Translations under genes and position numbers: made by a program
DNA from: Streptomyces sp. AC558_RSS880
GTDB lineage: Bacteria > Actinomycetota > Actinomycetes > Streptomycetales > Streptomycetaceae
Direction of reading: 5' to 3'
Assembly (NCBI RefSeq): GCF_019049255.1
Contig: NZ_JAGMUJ010000027.1
Coordinates: 1-64,000, forward strand
DNA: 64,000 bases
The notes under the pieces: model-generated
Seen by the model: the letters and a program-made list of their open reading frames with translations, nothing else
Databases searched by the model: none
What the model was told of the DNA's origin: nothing
Shown: positions 19,467 to 28,238 of the stretch, in pieces
Numbering within the stretch: position 1 is the stretch's first letter
Layout: each line of letters opens with the position of its first letter

Positions 19467-20708
19467 ATGCCCGTACGCCGCACACGACGTCCGCGCACCG
19501 GCCGGACCCGCAGGGGACTGCGGACGACCGCCGTCACCGTGGCGGCGATGGCGGCCCTCACGGCCTCCCAGGCCCCCGGGGTCCTCGGGGACGCGCGGGA
19601 CGCCCACGCCGCCCCGCCCGCCGACGACGACGCCCGCGGGACGGCGGCAGGCGGCCCGTACGCCGAACTCGTTCCGCCGGGCGACGGTTCCTACCACACC
19701 GAACTCCCGCCCCTGAGGACCCCGGACGCCGCGCCGGCCTCCCCGGCGCTCGCACGGGACCTCCGCTCCCAGTCCGGTATCCCGGCCACCGTGCTGCGCG
19801 CCTACCGCGCCGCCGAGACCTCCGTCGGCAGGACGGACCCCGGCTGCCGGCTGCCCTGGGAGCTGCTCGCGGCGATCGGCAAGGTCGAGTCCGGCCAGGC
19901 GCGCGGCGGCGCGGTCGACCGGAACGGCACCACACGGGGCCGGATCACCGGGCCACCGCTCGACGGCCGGGGGTTCGCCCTGATCCGGGACACGGACGGG
20001 GGTGCCCACGACGGCGACACGGTCTACGACCGCGCGGTGGGACCGATGCAGTTCCTGCCGTCCACCTGGGCCCGCTGGGGCACGGACGGCAACGGCGACG
20101 GCCGCGCCGACCCGAACAACATCTTCGACGCGGCCCTGGCGGCCGGCCACTACCTGTGCGCGGGCGACCGGGACCTGGGCCGGGCCGCCGACCTGGACCG
20201 GGCGATCCTCAGCTACAACCACTCGCGCCCCTACCTGAGACTGGTCAGGTACTGGCTGGACTTCTACAGCCGGGGGGTCCACACCGTCCCCGACGGCGAG
20301 GGCGTCGTCCCGAGGAGTCCCGGCGCGGGAGGCGACACCCCGGCGACCGAGCCCGTGGACAAGGGCAGCGGCGGAAAGGGGAACGACGGCGGCGGCATCG
20401 TCATCGGCCCGGACCCGAGCACCCCCGGCAGCCCCGAGCCGTCCCCGGGCCCCTCCTCACCCACTCCGGGGCCGTCCTCCTCCCCGTCTCCCGGCCCCAG
20501 CACCTCCCCGACGAGCCAGGAGCCCTCGGAGTCACCCGGCGGATCCCCCACGCAGAGCCCGTCGCCGTCGCCGGACCCGACCGGCCCGAGCCCTTCGCCC
20601 ACCGACCCGGACGACTGCTCCGCCGGGTCAGGGTCCCCGTCCCCCGACCCCACCGCCTCCCCGACCGTCCCGTCCTGCCCGACTCCGTCGGCCACCTCGT
20701 CCGGGTGA
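19467..20708 (+). CDS. Secreted lytic transglycosylase with Ser/Pro tail
   Basis: A 413-residue exported peptidoglycan-cleaving enzyme. A twin-Arg-rich start and hydrophobic stretch (about residues 20-48) form the signal. The catalytic domain (about 125-275) is of the MltB/SLT_2 type: LLAAIGKVESG with the probable catalytic Glu, then AVGPMQFLPSTW and DGRADPNNIFDAALAAGHYLC (key parts only). The last 110 residues are Pro/Ser/Thr repeats, a wall-spanning or flexible linker. The longer upstream frame is out of phase with the Mas gene and was rejected. Sitting at the end of the Mce operon, it may open the wall for the Mce complex; this is inference. Confidence 0.87.
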   Translation: MPVRRTRRPRTGRTRRGLRTTAVTVAAMAALTASQAPGVLGDARDAHAAPPADDDARGTAAGGPYAELVPPGDGSYHTELPPLRTPDAAPASPALARDLRSQSGIPATVLRAYRAAETSVGRTDPGCRLPWELLAAIGKVESGQARGGAVDRNGTTRGRITGPPLDGRGFALIRDTDGGAHDGDTVYDRAVGPMQFLPSTWARWGTDGNGDGRADPNNIFDAALAAGHYLCAGDRDLGRAADLDRAILSYNHSRPYLRLVRYWLDFYSRGVHTVPDGEGVVPRSPGAGGDTPATEPVDKGSGGKGNDGGGIVIGPDPSTPGSPEPSPGPSSPTPGPSSSPSPGPSTSPTSQEPSESPGGSPTQSPSPSPDPTGPSPSPTDPDDCSAGSGSPSPDPTASPTVPSCPTPSATSSG

Positions 20709-20786
20709 GGGAGCCCGGTTCTCCTTCGCTCACCCTTCAACTACCTTCTTTTCAAAGGCAGTTCATTCGAACGGGGGTCCTTCCGC

Positions 20787-21248
20787 ATGAACCGCGTGAG
20801 CTGCGTGAACCGCATCCACCGCTCCCTCACGCCCGCGCTCGTCGCGGGCTGCCTGGCCCTCGGCCTCGGCGCCTGCTCCGAGGAGGCCGCCGACCGGGCC
20901 GAGGACGAAGTGGTCGAGGAAGTCGACGAGCGCGTCGACGAGGAGTACCAGGTCACCTACGAGGTGACCGGGGAGAAGGTCGACTCCATCGACTTCAACG
21001 CGGGCGGCGGGAGCGCGGCCGACCCGAAGTTCGAGACGGTGGACAACCCCACCCTGCCGTGGAAGAAGACGGTGACGCTGCGCGGCATCGAGGCTCCCGC
21101 CGTCATACCGGTGACCCTGGACACCGGGGGCGGTTCCGGTGAGCTGTCCTGCCGGATCGTCCATGAGGGCGAGGTGCTGGCCGAGAAGTCCGGTGCGGGC
21201 GCCGTCTCCGCGGCCGGCTGTGTCGCCGTCTCACCGGTCACCGGCTGA
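20787..21248 (+). CDS. MmpS-like lipoprotein
   Basis: A 153-residue lipoprotein. The lipobox LGLGAC puts the acylated Cys at residue 30. The mature part has the MmpS pattern: YEVTGEKVDSIDFNAG followed by PTLPWKKTVTL and a late SCRIVHEGEVL, an immunoglobulin-like beta sandwich. In mycobacteria MmpS proteins assist MmpL lipid exporters; no MmpL gene is present here, so a role with the Mce complex or with a distant MmpL is open. The acidic linker after the Cys (EEAADRAEDEVVEEVDERVD) is notable. Separate from the transglycosylase gene by 78 bp with no clear terminator. Confidence 0.85.
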   Translation: MNRVSCVNRIHRSLTPALVAGCLALGLGACSEEAADRAEDEVVEEVDERVDEEYQVTYEVTGEKVDSIDFNAGGGSAADPKFETVDNPTLPWKKTVTLRGIEAPAVIPVTLDTGGGSGELSCRIVHEGEVLAEKSGAGAVSAAGCVAVSPVTG

Positions 21249-21381
21249 CCCCTCCGGCCGCCGCGGTCACCGCGTACGCCTCCGTCCGCGGCGGGTCCGG
21301 CACGGTCCGTTCGCCGTGCGTACGTCCACCCGGCGTTCCGGCTTCACTCCGCGGTGCCCGCAAGAGGGGCTGCGCGGACCA

Positions 21382-21447
21382 TTGACGCGCAAGTGGTTCG
21401 ATTCTACGGTCCGTTCGAACTTGCGATCGCTGTTCGGGATTCCGAAC
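21382..21447 (+). promoter_or_regulatory. Promoter with two GTTCG operators for the GH43 genes
   Basis: TTGACG (21382-21387) and TACGGT (21405-21410) are spaced by 17 bp. Two palindromes follow: GTTCGAAC at 21413-21420, at the expected start of transcription, and GTTCGG-N4-CCGAAC at 21432-21447. Their centres are 23 bp apart. The placement suits a repressor that blocks initiation. The remainder of the 21249-21480 gap shows nothing else. Confidence 0.5.
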
Positions 21448-21480
21448 GCACGCTGACCCCCACCGCAAGGAGAACCCCGT

Positions 21481-22458
21481 ATGAGCCGCATCCTCCGCAA
21501 GCGCACCGCCCTGCTCGCGCTCCCCACCGCCGCGCTGCTCGCCCTGATGCCGACCACCGCCTCGGCGTACCCCAACCCCGGCCACGTCACCGGGTCCGTC
21601 ATCACGCACGACCCGTCGATGATCCGGACCTCCTCCGGGCAGTACCTCCTCTACGCGACCGGCGGAGGCATCTCCAACAAGACCTCCACCGACCGCACCG
21701 CCTTCTCCGCCGGCGCCGACGCGTTCTCGTCCCGGCCGAGCTGGTGGCGGAACTACTCCTCCGTGCCGGAGGCCTGGGCGCCGGACATCTCGTACCACGG
21801 CGGCAAGTACCTGATGTACTACTCCGTCTCGAAGTTCGGGTCGAACACCTCCGCCATCGGGCTGGCCGGCTCCACCACCGGACAGCCGGGCAGCTGGACC
21901 GACTACGGCACCGTCTACACCTCGAACTCCTCCAGCGACTTCAACGCCATCGACCCCAACCTCTTCGTCGACGACGACGGCAAGTGGTGGCTGTCCTTCG
22001 GCAGTTGGTGGACCGGGATCAAGATGATCCAGATCAACCCGTCCACCGGGAAGCAGCTCTCCTCCCACACCACCCGCTACTCCCTCGCCTCCCGCCCCTC
22101 CGGGACGAAGGCCGTCGAGGCGCCGTTCATCGTCAAGCGGAACGGCTACTACTACCTCTTCGCCTCGTACGACACCTGCTGCGCCGGCACCAGCTCCACC
22201 TACAAGGTCAAGGTGGGCCGCGCCACCAGCATCACCGGGCCGTACCGCGACAAGAACGGCGTCTCGATGATGAACAACGGCGGCACGCCCGTCCTCGAGT
22301 CGCACGGCAGCGTCATCGGCCCCGGCGGCCAGTCGATCATGAACGACGTCGACGGGGACCTGATCGTCTACCACTACTACGACGGCAACGACAACGGCAC
22401 CCCCAAGCTCGGCATCAACCTCCTGAACTGGAGCAGCGGATGGCCCGTCGCCTACTGA
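21481..22458 (+). CDS. Secreted GH43 arabinan endo-1,5-alpha-L-arabinosidase
   Basis: A 325-residue exported glycoside hydrolase of family 43. Sec signal peptide about residues 1-29 (LLALPTAALLALMPTTASA). The five-bladed-propeller catalytic acids are in place: Asp44 (THDPSM, base), Asp158 (AIDPNL, pKa modulator) and Glu213 (AVEAPF, acid). VPEAWAPDISYHGGKYLMYYS is typical of the endo-arabinanase branch (shown by key residues). The enzyme should cut alpha-1,5-arabinan outside the cell. Its end overlaps the start of a second GH43 gene by 19 bp, so both products come from one message. Confidence 0.9.
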   Translation: MSRILRKRTALLALPTAALLALMPTTASAYPNPGHVTGSVITHDPSMIRTSSGQYLLYATGGGISNKTSTDRTAFSAGADAFSSRPSWWRNYSSVPEAWAPDISYHGGKYLMYYSVSKFGSNTSAIGLAGSTTGQPGSWTDYGTVYTSNSSSDFNAIDPNLFVDDDGKWWLSFGSWWTGIKMIQINPSTGKQLSSHTTRYSLASRPSGTKAVEAPFIVKRNGYYYLFASYDTCCAGTSSTYKVKVGRATSITGPYRDKNGVSMMNNGGTPVLESHGSVIGPGGQSIMNDVDGDLIVYHYYDGNDNGTPKLGINLLNWSSGWPVAY

Positions 22459-23873
22459 CCCTGCTGGCCGCGCTGCTGCTCGCCCTCTCGCTCGGGCAGT
22501 CGTCCGCGCAGGCGGCCTCCTTCGCCAACCCCGTCAAGGCGCAGAAGGGCGCCGACCCCTGGATCGTCCGCCACGACGGCAACTACTACCTGATCAGCAC
22601 GTCCTGGACCGACGTCATCACCATCCGCAAGTCGCCCACCCTCGGCGGCCTCGCCACCGCCCCCAGCGTGCAGGTGTGGCAGGGCGACGCGGCCTCCCGG
22701 TGCTGCAACATCTGGGCGCCGGAGCTGCACTACCTCAACGGCCGCTGGTACCTGTACTACGTCGCCGGGCAGAACGTCGCCGACTACAACCCCACCCAGC
22801 GCAGCCACGTCCTGGAGAGCGCCGGATCCGACCCCATGGGGCCGTACAGCTACAAGGGGCAGCTCAACTCCTCCTGGATGCTGGACCCGACGGTCGCCAC
22901 CGTCAACGGGCAGCTGTACCTCTTCGGCAGCACGCACGACGGGACGCAGAACATCGTCGCCGCGCGCATGTCGAATCCCTACACGGTGAGTTCGTCCTTC
23001 TCGACGATCTCCACGCCCACGTACGACTGGGAGCGGCAGGGCGGCACCGTCAACGAGGGACCGGAGATCCTCCAGCGGGGCGGCCGCACCTTCCTGATCT
23101 ACTCCGCGAGCGGCTGCTGGACCCCCGACTACAAGCTCGGCCAGCTCACCCTCACCGGGTCGAACCCGGCCTCCGCCTCCTCGTGGACCAAGAAGTCCAC
23201 GCCCGTCTTCCAGCGCAGCGACGGCAACGGCGTCTACGGGCCCGGCCACAACGGGTTCTTCACCTCGCCGGACGGAACGGAGAGCTGGATCGTCTACCAC
23301 GCCAACGACTCCGCGTCCGAGGGGTGCGACAACGGGCGTACGGCACGGGCGCAGAAGTTCACCTGGAACGCGGACGGGTCACCGAACCTCGGTACGCCCG
23401 TCCGCCTCGGGGCGAGCCAGACCGGGCCCTCCGGTGAACCGTCCACCGTCTCCACCACCTACGCCCTCACCAACCGCAACAGCGGCAAGTGCCTCGACCT
23501 GGCCGGGAGTTCGTCCGCCGACGGCGCCGATGTGCGCCAGTACGCCTGCAACGGCGGCGCCAACCAGCGGTGGCGGCTCGAGGACCTCGGCGACGACACC
23601 CACCGGCTCGTCAACGTCGCCACCGGCAAGGTGCTGGACACGGAGAACTGCTCCGCCGCCGACGGCGCGAACCTGCGCCAGTGGTCGTGGCTGAACAACA
23701 CCTGCCAGCGCTTCCGCTTCGTGGCGACGGACAGCGGTCACGTCCGTATCGTCAACCAGGCCACCGGCAAGGTCGCCGACGTCGCCGACTGCTCCACCGC
23801 CGACGGCGCCGACGTACGGCAGTGGACCTGGCTGAACAACACTTGCCAGCAGTGGCGGCTCGATCCCGCGTAG
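22440..23873 (+). CDS. Secreted GH43 arabinofuranosidase with ricin-type CBM13
   Basis: A 477-residue exported enzyme. Signal peptide about residues 1-27. The GH43 acids are Asp39 (GADPWI), Asp149 (MLDPTV) and Glu206 (VNEGPE). The C-terminal 125 residues form a ricin B-type carbohydrate-binding domain with QW-like repeats (GANQRWRLED, NTCQRFRF, NTCQQWRL). NIWAPELHY and the overall pattern suggest an alpha-L-arabinofuranosidase or related exo-enzyme. The ATG at 22440 lies inside the preceding GH43 gene in another frame; the longer frame upstream is a shadow. The two enzymes would release L-arabinose from arabinan or arabinoxylan. Confidence 0.88.
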   Translation: MARRLLTLLAALLLALSLGQSSAQAASFANPVKAQKGADPWIVRHDGNYYLISTSWTDVITIRKSPTLGGLATAPSVQVWQGDAASRCCNIWAPELHYLNGRWYLYYVAGQNVADYNPTQRSHVLESAGSDPMGPYSYKGQLNSSWMLDPTVATVNGQLYLFGSTHDGTQNIVAARMSNPYTVSSSFSTISTPTYDWERQGGTVNEGPEILQRGGRTFLIYSASGCWTPDYKLGQLTLTGSNPASASSWTKKSTPVFQRSDGNGVYGPGHNGFFTSPDGTESWIVYHANDSASEGCDNGRTARAQKFTWNADGSPNLGTPVRLGASQTGPSGEPSTVSTTYALTNRNSGKCLDLAGSSSADGADVRQYACNGGANQRWRLEDLGDDTHRLVNVATGKVLDTENCSAADGANLRQWSWLNNTCQRFRFVATDSGHVRIVNQATGKVADVADCSTADGADVRQWTWLNNTCQQWRLDPA

Positions 23874-23885
23874 GACCGCGGAGGC

Positions 23886-25622
23886 TCAGCCCGCCTGGCC
23901 CATCCCCGCCGCGTCGGGCCAGGCGGTCTGCGGTCCCGGCCAGCCCGTCGCCGGGGCCGCGGAGAGGCCGTCGGTGCCCCTGACCTGGGCGGCCGTCAGG
24001 CCACCGCGGGCGGGGACACCGGGCGGGGTGAGACCGGCGGGCGGCGGCACCTGCGCCGGTGCCGGGTACGCCGCCGCGGCGGGCATCGGCGCCTGAGCCG
24101 TCTGCGCCACGGGCGCGAGCGGCTGCGCGGGCTGCGGGACCGGCTCCGGAACCTGCTGGGGCACGGGCTGGGGCATGGGCTGGGGCACGAACTGCGGCAC
24201 GGGCTGAGCAACCGGCTGAGCAACCGGCTGAGCAACCGGCTGAGGCACCCCCACCACCACCGAAGCCGCGGCCGGCACCGGCATCCCGCCGCCCGCGCCC
24301 GCCGCGGGGGCGGGCGCGGCGGCGGGGAGCGGCATGCCGGTGCCGGTGGTCGGAGCGGCGGCGAGCCCCGGAGCGCCGGCACCGACGGCCTGGGCGGCGA
24401 GCCCCCGCGTGCCCGACCCGTTGGTCTGGCTCACCAGGCGGTCCACGGCCGCCGTGCCCGAGCTGTAGCCGGTCCCCGTGGCCTGCCCGGGCGCGGCGGC
24501 TCCCTTCCTGGACGTCCCGTAGAGCACCTGTTCCAGGCCGGACACCAGGCGGCGCACATCCACCTGGGGGCGTACCACGAGACGCAGGAAGCGGCTGGAC
24601 GAGCCGATCTTGTTGCCGCACTCGCGGACCAGGATCCGGTGCTCGGTGAGCATCCGGTCCCGGACCACGGTGCCTTCGGCGCCCACGGGGAGGCGCACGA
24701 AGAGGAAGTTGCCCTGGGACGGGTAGACCGTCAGTCCGGGCAGCGAGGAGAGCTGGCCGGACATGTCCATCCGGTCGCGGCGGACCTGGTGCAGGCTCTG
24801 GGCGTACTCGGCGCCGTGCTCCTTCAGCATGAACACCACGTGCTCGGCGAAGGAGTTGAGGTTCCACTTGGGGAGCATGGAACGGACCCGCCCCGCGAGC
24901 GCCGGGTTGGCGACCAGGTAACCGAAGCGGATGCCGTGCAGGCCGAAGTTCTTGCCGAGGCTGCGCAGCACGATGACGTTGGGGCGCAGCATCGCCTCCT
25001 GCACCACGCTCGGTTCGTTCTCCGCGTCGGCGAACTCCAGGAAGGACTCGTCGATCACCACCAGGTCCAGGTCGGCCATGGCGTCCATGAACTGCACGAT
25101 CGCGTGTTTGTGCAGGAAGCCGCCGTCGGGGTTGTTCGGGTTGCAGATCACCGCCACCCGGGTGCCCCTGGCCCGTATGAACTCCGCGTACTGCGCGAGG
25201 TCGAGGGCGAAGCCGCCGGCCTCCTGGAGCGGGAACATGTCGACCCGTTTGCCGGTCTCCATGGGCTGGTCGGTCCAGCGGCCGAAGGTGGGGACGGGGA
25301 CGGCGAGGGACTCACGGACCAGGAGGTGGTCGATCCAGGTGATCAGCTCCGTGGAGCCGTTGCCCATCGCCACGCACTGCGGCGGCAGTCGGAGCAGGCT
25401 GCACAGCTCGGCCGTGATGGTGTCGGCGCTGCTCGGGTAGTACGTGATGATGTCGCGCAACCGGCCCGCCATGTCCTCGAACATGGCGGGGGTGGGGAAG
25501 TACGGGTTGCAGGGGATGCAGAAGTCCACCGGGCCGGCCCCGTCGCTCTCCCGTGTCAGCGCCGCCATCGACGGGCTGTGCGCCGCGGTGCTGCGGAACA
25601 ACGAGGTGACGTTGTCGGCCAT
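23886..25622 (-). CDS. HisC-like aminotransferase with long Pro/Gln tail
   Basis: A 578-residue fold-type I PLP enzyme. Residues about 25-385 match the class I/II aminotransferase plan of histidinol-phosphate aminotransferases: NPNNPDGG at 161-168, Asp191 (VVIDESF), the PLP lysine Lys224 (SLGKNFGLHGIRFGY) and a late FLRLVVRP arginine. HisC enzymes are about 360 residues; here some 190 more follow, low-complexity and rich in Ala, Pro, Val and Gln with PQPVAQPV repeats. The substrate is unknown. ATG at 25622 has GGAGG-like bases upstream. The stop lies 12 bp from the convergent GH43 gene. Confidence 0.85.
   Translation of the reverse strand: MADNVTSLFRSTAAHSPSMAALTRESDGAGPVDFCIPCNPYFPTPAMFEDMAGRLRDIITYYPSSADTITAELCSLLRLPPQCVAMGNGSTELITWIDHLLVRESLAVPVPTFGRWTDQPMETGKRVDMFPLQEAGGFALDLAQYAEFIRARGTRVAVICNPNNPDGGFLHKHAIVQFMDAMADLDLVVIDESFLEFADAENEPSVVQEAMLRPNVIVLRSLGKNFGLHGIRFGYLVANPALAGRVRSMLPKWNLNSFAEHVVFMLKEHGAEYAQSLHQVRRDRMDMSGQLSSLPGLTVYPSQGNFLFVRLPVGAEGTVVRDRMLTEHRILVRECGNKIGSSSRFLRLVVRPQVDVRRLVSGLEQVLYGTSRKGAAAPGQATGTGYSSGTAAVDRLVSQTNGSGTRGLAAQAVGAGAPGLAAAPTTGTGMPLPAAAPAPAAGAGGGMPVPAAASVVVGVPQPVAQPVAQPVAQPVPQFVPQPMPQPVPQQVPEPVPQPAQPLAPVAQTAQAPMPAAAAYPAPAQVPPPAGLTPPGVPARGGLTAAQVRGTDGLSAAPATGWPGPQTAWPDAAGMGQAG
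24202..24245. repeat. 12-bp tandem repeat in aminotransferase tail
   Basis: The unit CCGGCTGAGCAA repeats perfectly about three and a half times, coding QPVA units in the C-terminal tail. Because 12 bp is four codons, gain or loss of units would keep frame. Confidence 0.75.
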
Positions 25623-25673
25623 GGAACCTCCGTGTGCGGCGGGCCCGTCGGGGAGGGGGCCGGGCCCGTCATG

Positions 25674-25711
25674 CCTGGGTGGCCCGCGCGGGGGAGCACG
25701 GGCCACCCAGG
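25674..25711 (-). terminator. Terminator after aldose epimerase
   Basis: Perfect 13-bp inverted repeat: CCTGGGTGGCCCG at 25674-25686 and CGGGCCACCCAGG at 25699-25711, 12-nt loop. It lies between the stop of the epimerase gene (25781) and the start of the aminotransferase gene (25622), so these are separate units. Confidence 0.7.
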
Positions 25712-25780
25712 AGTACGGAGCGGGGCGCGCCGCCGTTCAGCTCATGTGAGGAAAATGTGACGGCGGCGATTCCCCGGGGC

Positions 25781-26935
25781 TCATGCCCCGAACGAGTGGA
25801 CCGTCGTCGTCCGGTACGTCTGCCCCGGCCGCAGCACGGTCGACGGGAACGACGGCTGGTTCGGCGAGTCCGGGAAGTGCTGGGTCTCCAGGCACAGTCC
25901 GTCGCCCTGCCGGTAGACCCGGCCGCCGGTGCCCACGAGGGTGCCGTCGAGGAAGTTGCCGGAGTAGAACTGCAGGCCCGGCTCGTTCGTCGCGATCCTC
26001 AGCGTGCGGCCGGAGGACGGATCACGCAGCAGCGCGACCTGCTCGGGACGGCTGGTGATGCCCTTGTCGAGCACCCAGTTGTGGTCGAAGCCCTGCCCGT
26101 ACAGCACCTGCTGGTGGGCGGTGCGGATGTCCCGGCCGATCGGCTTGGCCCGGCGGAAGTCGAAGGGGGTGGCCGCGACCCGCGCCAGTTCGCCCGTGGG
26201 GATCAGCCCCGAGTCGACCGGCGTGTAGCGGGAGGCGGCGATGGACAGCTCGTGGTCGTAGATGGAGCCGCTGCCCTCGCCGGCGAGGTTCCAGTAGACG
26301 TGGCTGGTGAGGTTGACGACGGTGGCCTTGTCGGTGGTGGCCTCGTAGTCGACGCGCCAGTCGCCGTTCCGGGTGAGGGTGTACGTGACCTTCGTACGCA
26401 GCGTGCCCGGGTAGCCCATCTCGCCGTCGACGCTCGTGTGGTACAGGTACAGGCCGACGTCGGAGCCCCGGGTGAACGGCTCGACGTCCCAGACCCGCTT
26501 GTCGAAGCCCTGGGAGCCGCCGTGCAGGCTGTTCTCGCCGTCGTTGACGGAGAGCTGGTACGCGGTGCCGTCGAGGGTGAAGCGGCCCTTGTCGATGCGG
26601 TTGCCGTAGCGGCCGATCAGGGCGCCGAAGTAGGGGCTGGAGGCGACGTACTCCTCGAGGGTGTCGAAGCCGAGGGAGACGTTGGTGTAGCGACCGCGGC
26701 GGTCGGGGATCTCCAGGGACTGGACGATGCCGCCGTAGGAGAGGACCTTCATCCGGGTGCCGCCGTTCTCCAGCGACCAGCTGTGCACCTTGGTGCCGTC
26801 GGCGAGCCTGCCGAAGAGCGACTTCACCGGTTTGCCCCTGCCCGACGAGGCGTGCGCCGTCCCGCCGAGGGCGGTGGTGGCGGCGACACCGGCCGCCGCG
26901 GCTCCTGCGATGACCGTGCGTCTGTTCAGTTCCAT
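25781..26935 (-). CDS. Exported aldose 1-epimerase (Tat signal)
   Basis: A 384-residue mutarotase that interconverts alpha and beta anomers of free sugars. The N-terminus is a twin-arginine signal ([13 protein letters not shown], cleavage near residue 30), so it works outside the membrane. The GalM fold motifs are present: [15 protein letters not shown] (His), [12 protein letters not shown] with the catalytic His, and a late [16 protein letters not shown] (Glu). It follows the sugar ABC operon on the same strand but a hairpin separates them. It would supply the anomer preferred by the neighbouring binding protein. A cytoplasmic homologue is at 40886-41857. Confidence 0.9.
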   Translation of the reverse strand: MELNRRTVIAGAAAAGVAATTALGGTAHASSGRGKPVKSLFGRLADGTKVHSWSLENGGTRMKVLSYGGIVQSLEIPDRRGRYTNVSLGFDTLEEYVASSPYFGALIGRYGNRIDKGRFTLDGTAYQLSVNDGENSLHGGSQGFDKRVWDVEPFTRGSDVGLYLYHTSVDGEMGYPGTLRTKVTYTLTRNGDWRVDYEATTDKATVVNLTSHVYWNLAGEGSGSIYDHELSIAASRYTPVDSGLIPTGELARVAATPFDFRRAKPIGRDIRTAHQQVLYGQGFDHNWVLDKGITSRPEQVALLRDPSSGRTLRIATNEPGLQFYSGNFLDGTLVGTGGRVYRQGDGLCLETQHFPDSPNQPSFPSTVLRPGQTYRTTTVHSFGA

Positions 26936-26958
26936 CCGTGCGGCTCCCGAGAGGGAAG

Positions 26959-26982
26959 GGGCCCCGCCTTCCGGCGGGGCCC
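26959..26982 (-). terminator. Terminator after sugar ABC operon
   Basis: Perfect 10-bp inverted repeat GGGCCCCGCC (26959-26968) and GGCGGGGCCC (26973-26982) with a TTCC loop, 8 bp past the permease stop at 26991. Confidence 0.7.
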
Positions 26983-26990
26983 GAGCTGAC

Positions 26991-28238
26991 TTACGAACCG
27001 GACTTGCGCTTGTTCCACACGTCGAAGCCGACCGCGGCCAGCAGCACCAGGCCCTTGATGACCTGCTGCCAGTCGGTGCCGATGCCGACGAGGTTCATAC
27101 CGTTGTTCAGCACGCCCAGGACCAGGCCGCCGATGATCGCGCCGAGGACCGTTCCGACACCGCCGCTCATCGACGCGCCGCCGATGAACGAGGCGGCGAT
27201 GGCCTCCAGCTCGAAGTTGAGGCCGGCCTTGGGAGAGGCCGCGTTGAAGCGGGCGGCGAAGACCAGACCCGCCAGGGCCGCGAGCATGCCCATGTTCAGG
27301 AAGACCAGGAAGGTGACCTTCTTGTCCCGCACACCCGACAGCTTGGCCGCGGGCAGGTTGCCGCCGATGGCGTAGATGTGGCGGCCGATGACGGCGTTGC
27401 GCATCACATAGCCGAAGCCGACGAGCAGCGCGCCGAGGATCAGCAGCACGATCGGGGCGCCCTTGTAGCTGGCCAGCAGCATCGTCACGACGAGGATGGC
27501 GGCACCGAGCGCGACGAGCTTCAGCAGGAACAGCTTGGCGGGGAGGACCTCGAGGTCGAACTCCTTCTGGCGGCGGCGGTCGCGGACCTCCTGGAGGACC
27601 ACGAGGGCGATCAGTCCGATGCCGAGGAGCAGGGTGAGATTGTGGTAGTTGGTCTCCGGGCCGACCTCGGGCATGAAGCCGTTGGCGACCGTCTGCAGAC
27701 CCTTGGGGAACGGGCCGAGGGTCTGGCCCTCCAGGAAGATCTCGGTGAGACCGCGGAAGGTCAGCATGCCCGCGAGGGTCACGATGAAGGACGGTATGCC
27801 GCCGTAGGCGATGAACCAGCCCTGTATCGCGCCCGCGAGGGCGCCCACGGCCAGACAGAGGATCACCGCGACGGGCCAGGGCATGTCGTTCTTGACCATG
27901 AACACGGCGGCCATCGAGCCGACGAACGCCGTCAGTGAGCCGACCGACAGGTCGATGTGGCCCGCGATGATGACCAGCATCATGCCGATCGCGAGGATCA
28001 GGATGTAGCTGTTCTGCAGCACCAGGTTGGAGACGTTGCGCGGCAGCAGCAGGTCGCCGTCGGTCCACACCGCGAACAGCGCCACGATCAGGCCGAGCGC
28101 GATCAGCATGCCGTACTGCCGCATGTTGCGGCGCATACCGTCCAGCATCAGCTGGAGCAGGCCGTCACCGCTGCCCGCCCCGTCCTTGCCCGGCGGCGCG
28201 GCCGCCGGCGTCTTGTCGGTGACTTCCGTGCTGCTCAT
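26991..28238 (-). CDS. mmsB: Multiple-monosaccharide ABC permease (MmsB/GguB)
   Basis: A 415-residue inner-membrane permease of the sugar CUT2 group. Long hydrophobic segments cover most of the chain, with the family's [21 protein letters not shown] block near residue 80 (key residues G-H-I-D-L-S-V-G) and [16 protein letters not shown] near 345. The cytoplasmic insert ([12 protein letters not shown]) is typical of the GguB type. It works with the ATPase and the ChvE-like binding protein to import aldoses such as L-arabinose, xylose, galactose or glucose. Its start overlaps the ATPase stop by 4 bp. Confidence 0.9.
   Translation of the reverse strand: MSSTEVTDKTPAAAPPGKDGAGSGDGLLQLMLDGMRRNMRQYGMLIALGLIVALFAVWTDGDLLLPRNVSNLVLQNSYILILAIGMMLVIIAGHIDLSVGSLTAFVGSMAAVFMVKNDMPWPVAVILCLAVGALAGAIQGWFIAYGGIPSFIVTLAGMLTFRGLTEIFLEGQTLGPFPKGLQTVANGFMPEVGPETNYHNLTLLLGIGLIALVVLQEVRDRRRQKEFDLEVLPAKLFLLKLVALGAAILVVTMLLASYKGAPIVLLILGALLVGFGYVMRNAVIGRHIYAIGGNLPAAKLSGVRDKKVTFLVFLNMGMLAALAGLVFAARFNAASPKAGLNFELEAIAASFIGGASMSGGVGTVLGAIIGGLVLGVLNNGMNLVGIGTDWQQVIKGLVLLAAVGFDVWNKRKSGS

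Noticed and set aside
16588..19485. A 965-codon open frame antisense to MceF and the Mas genes.
   Set aside because: Antisense shadow of high-GC coding DNA; no family motif, and it spans the coupled plus-strand genes.
24202..24245. The 12-bp repeats as a CRISPR array.
   Set aside because: No spacers; repeats are head to tail inside coding sequence.
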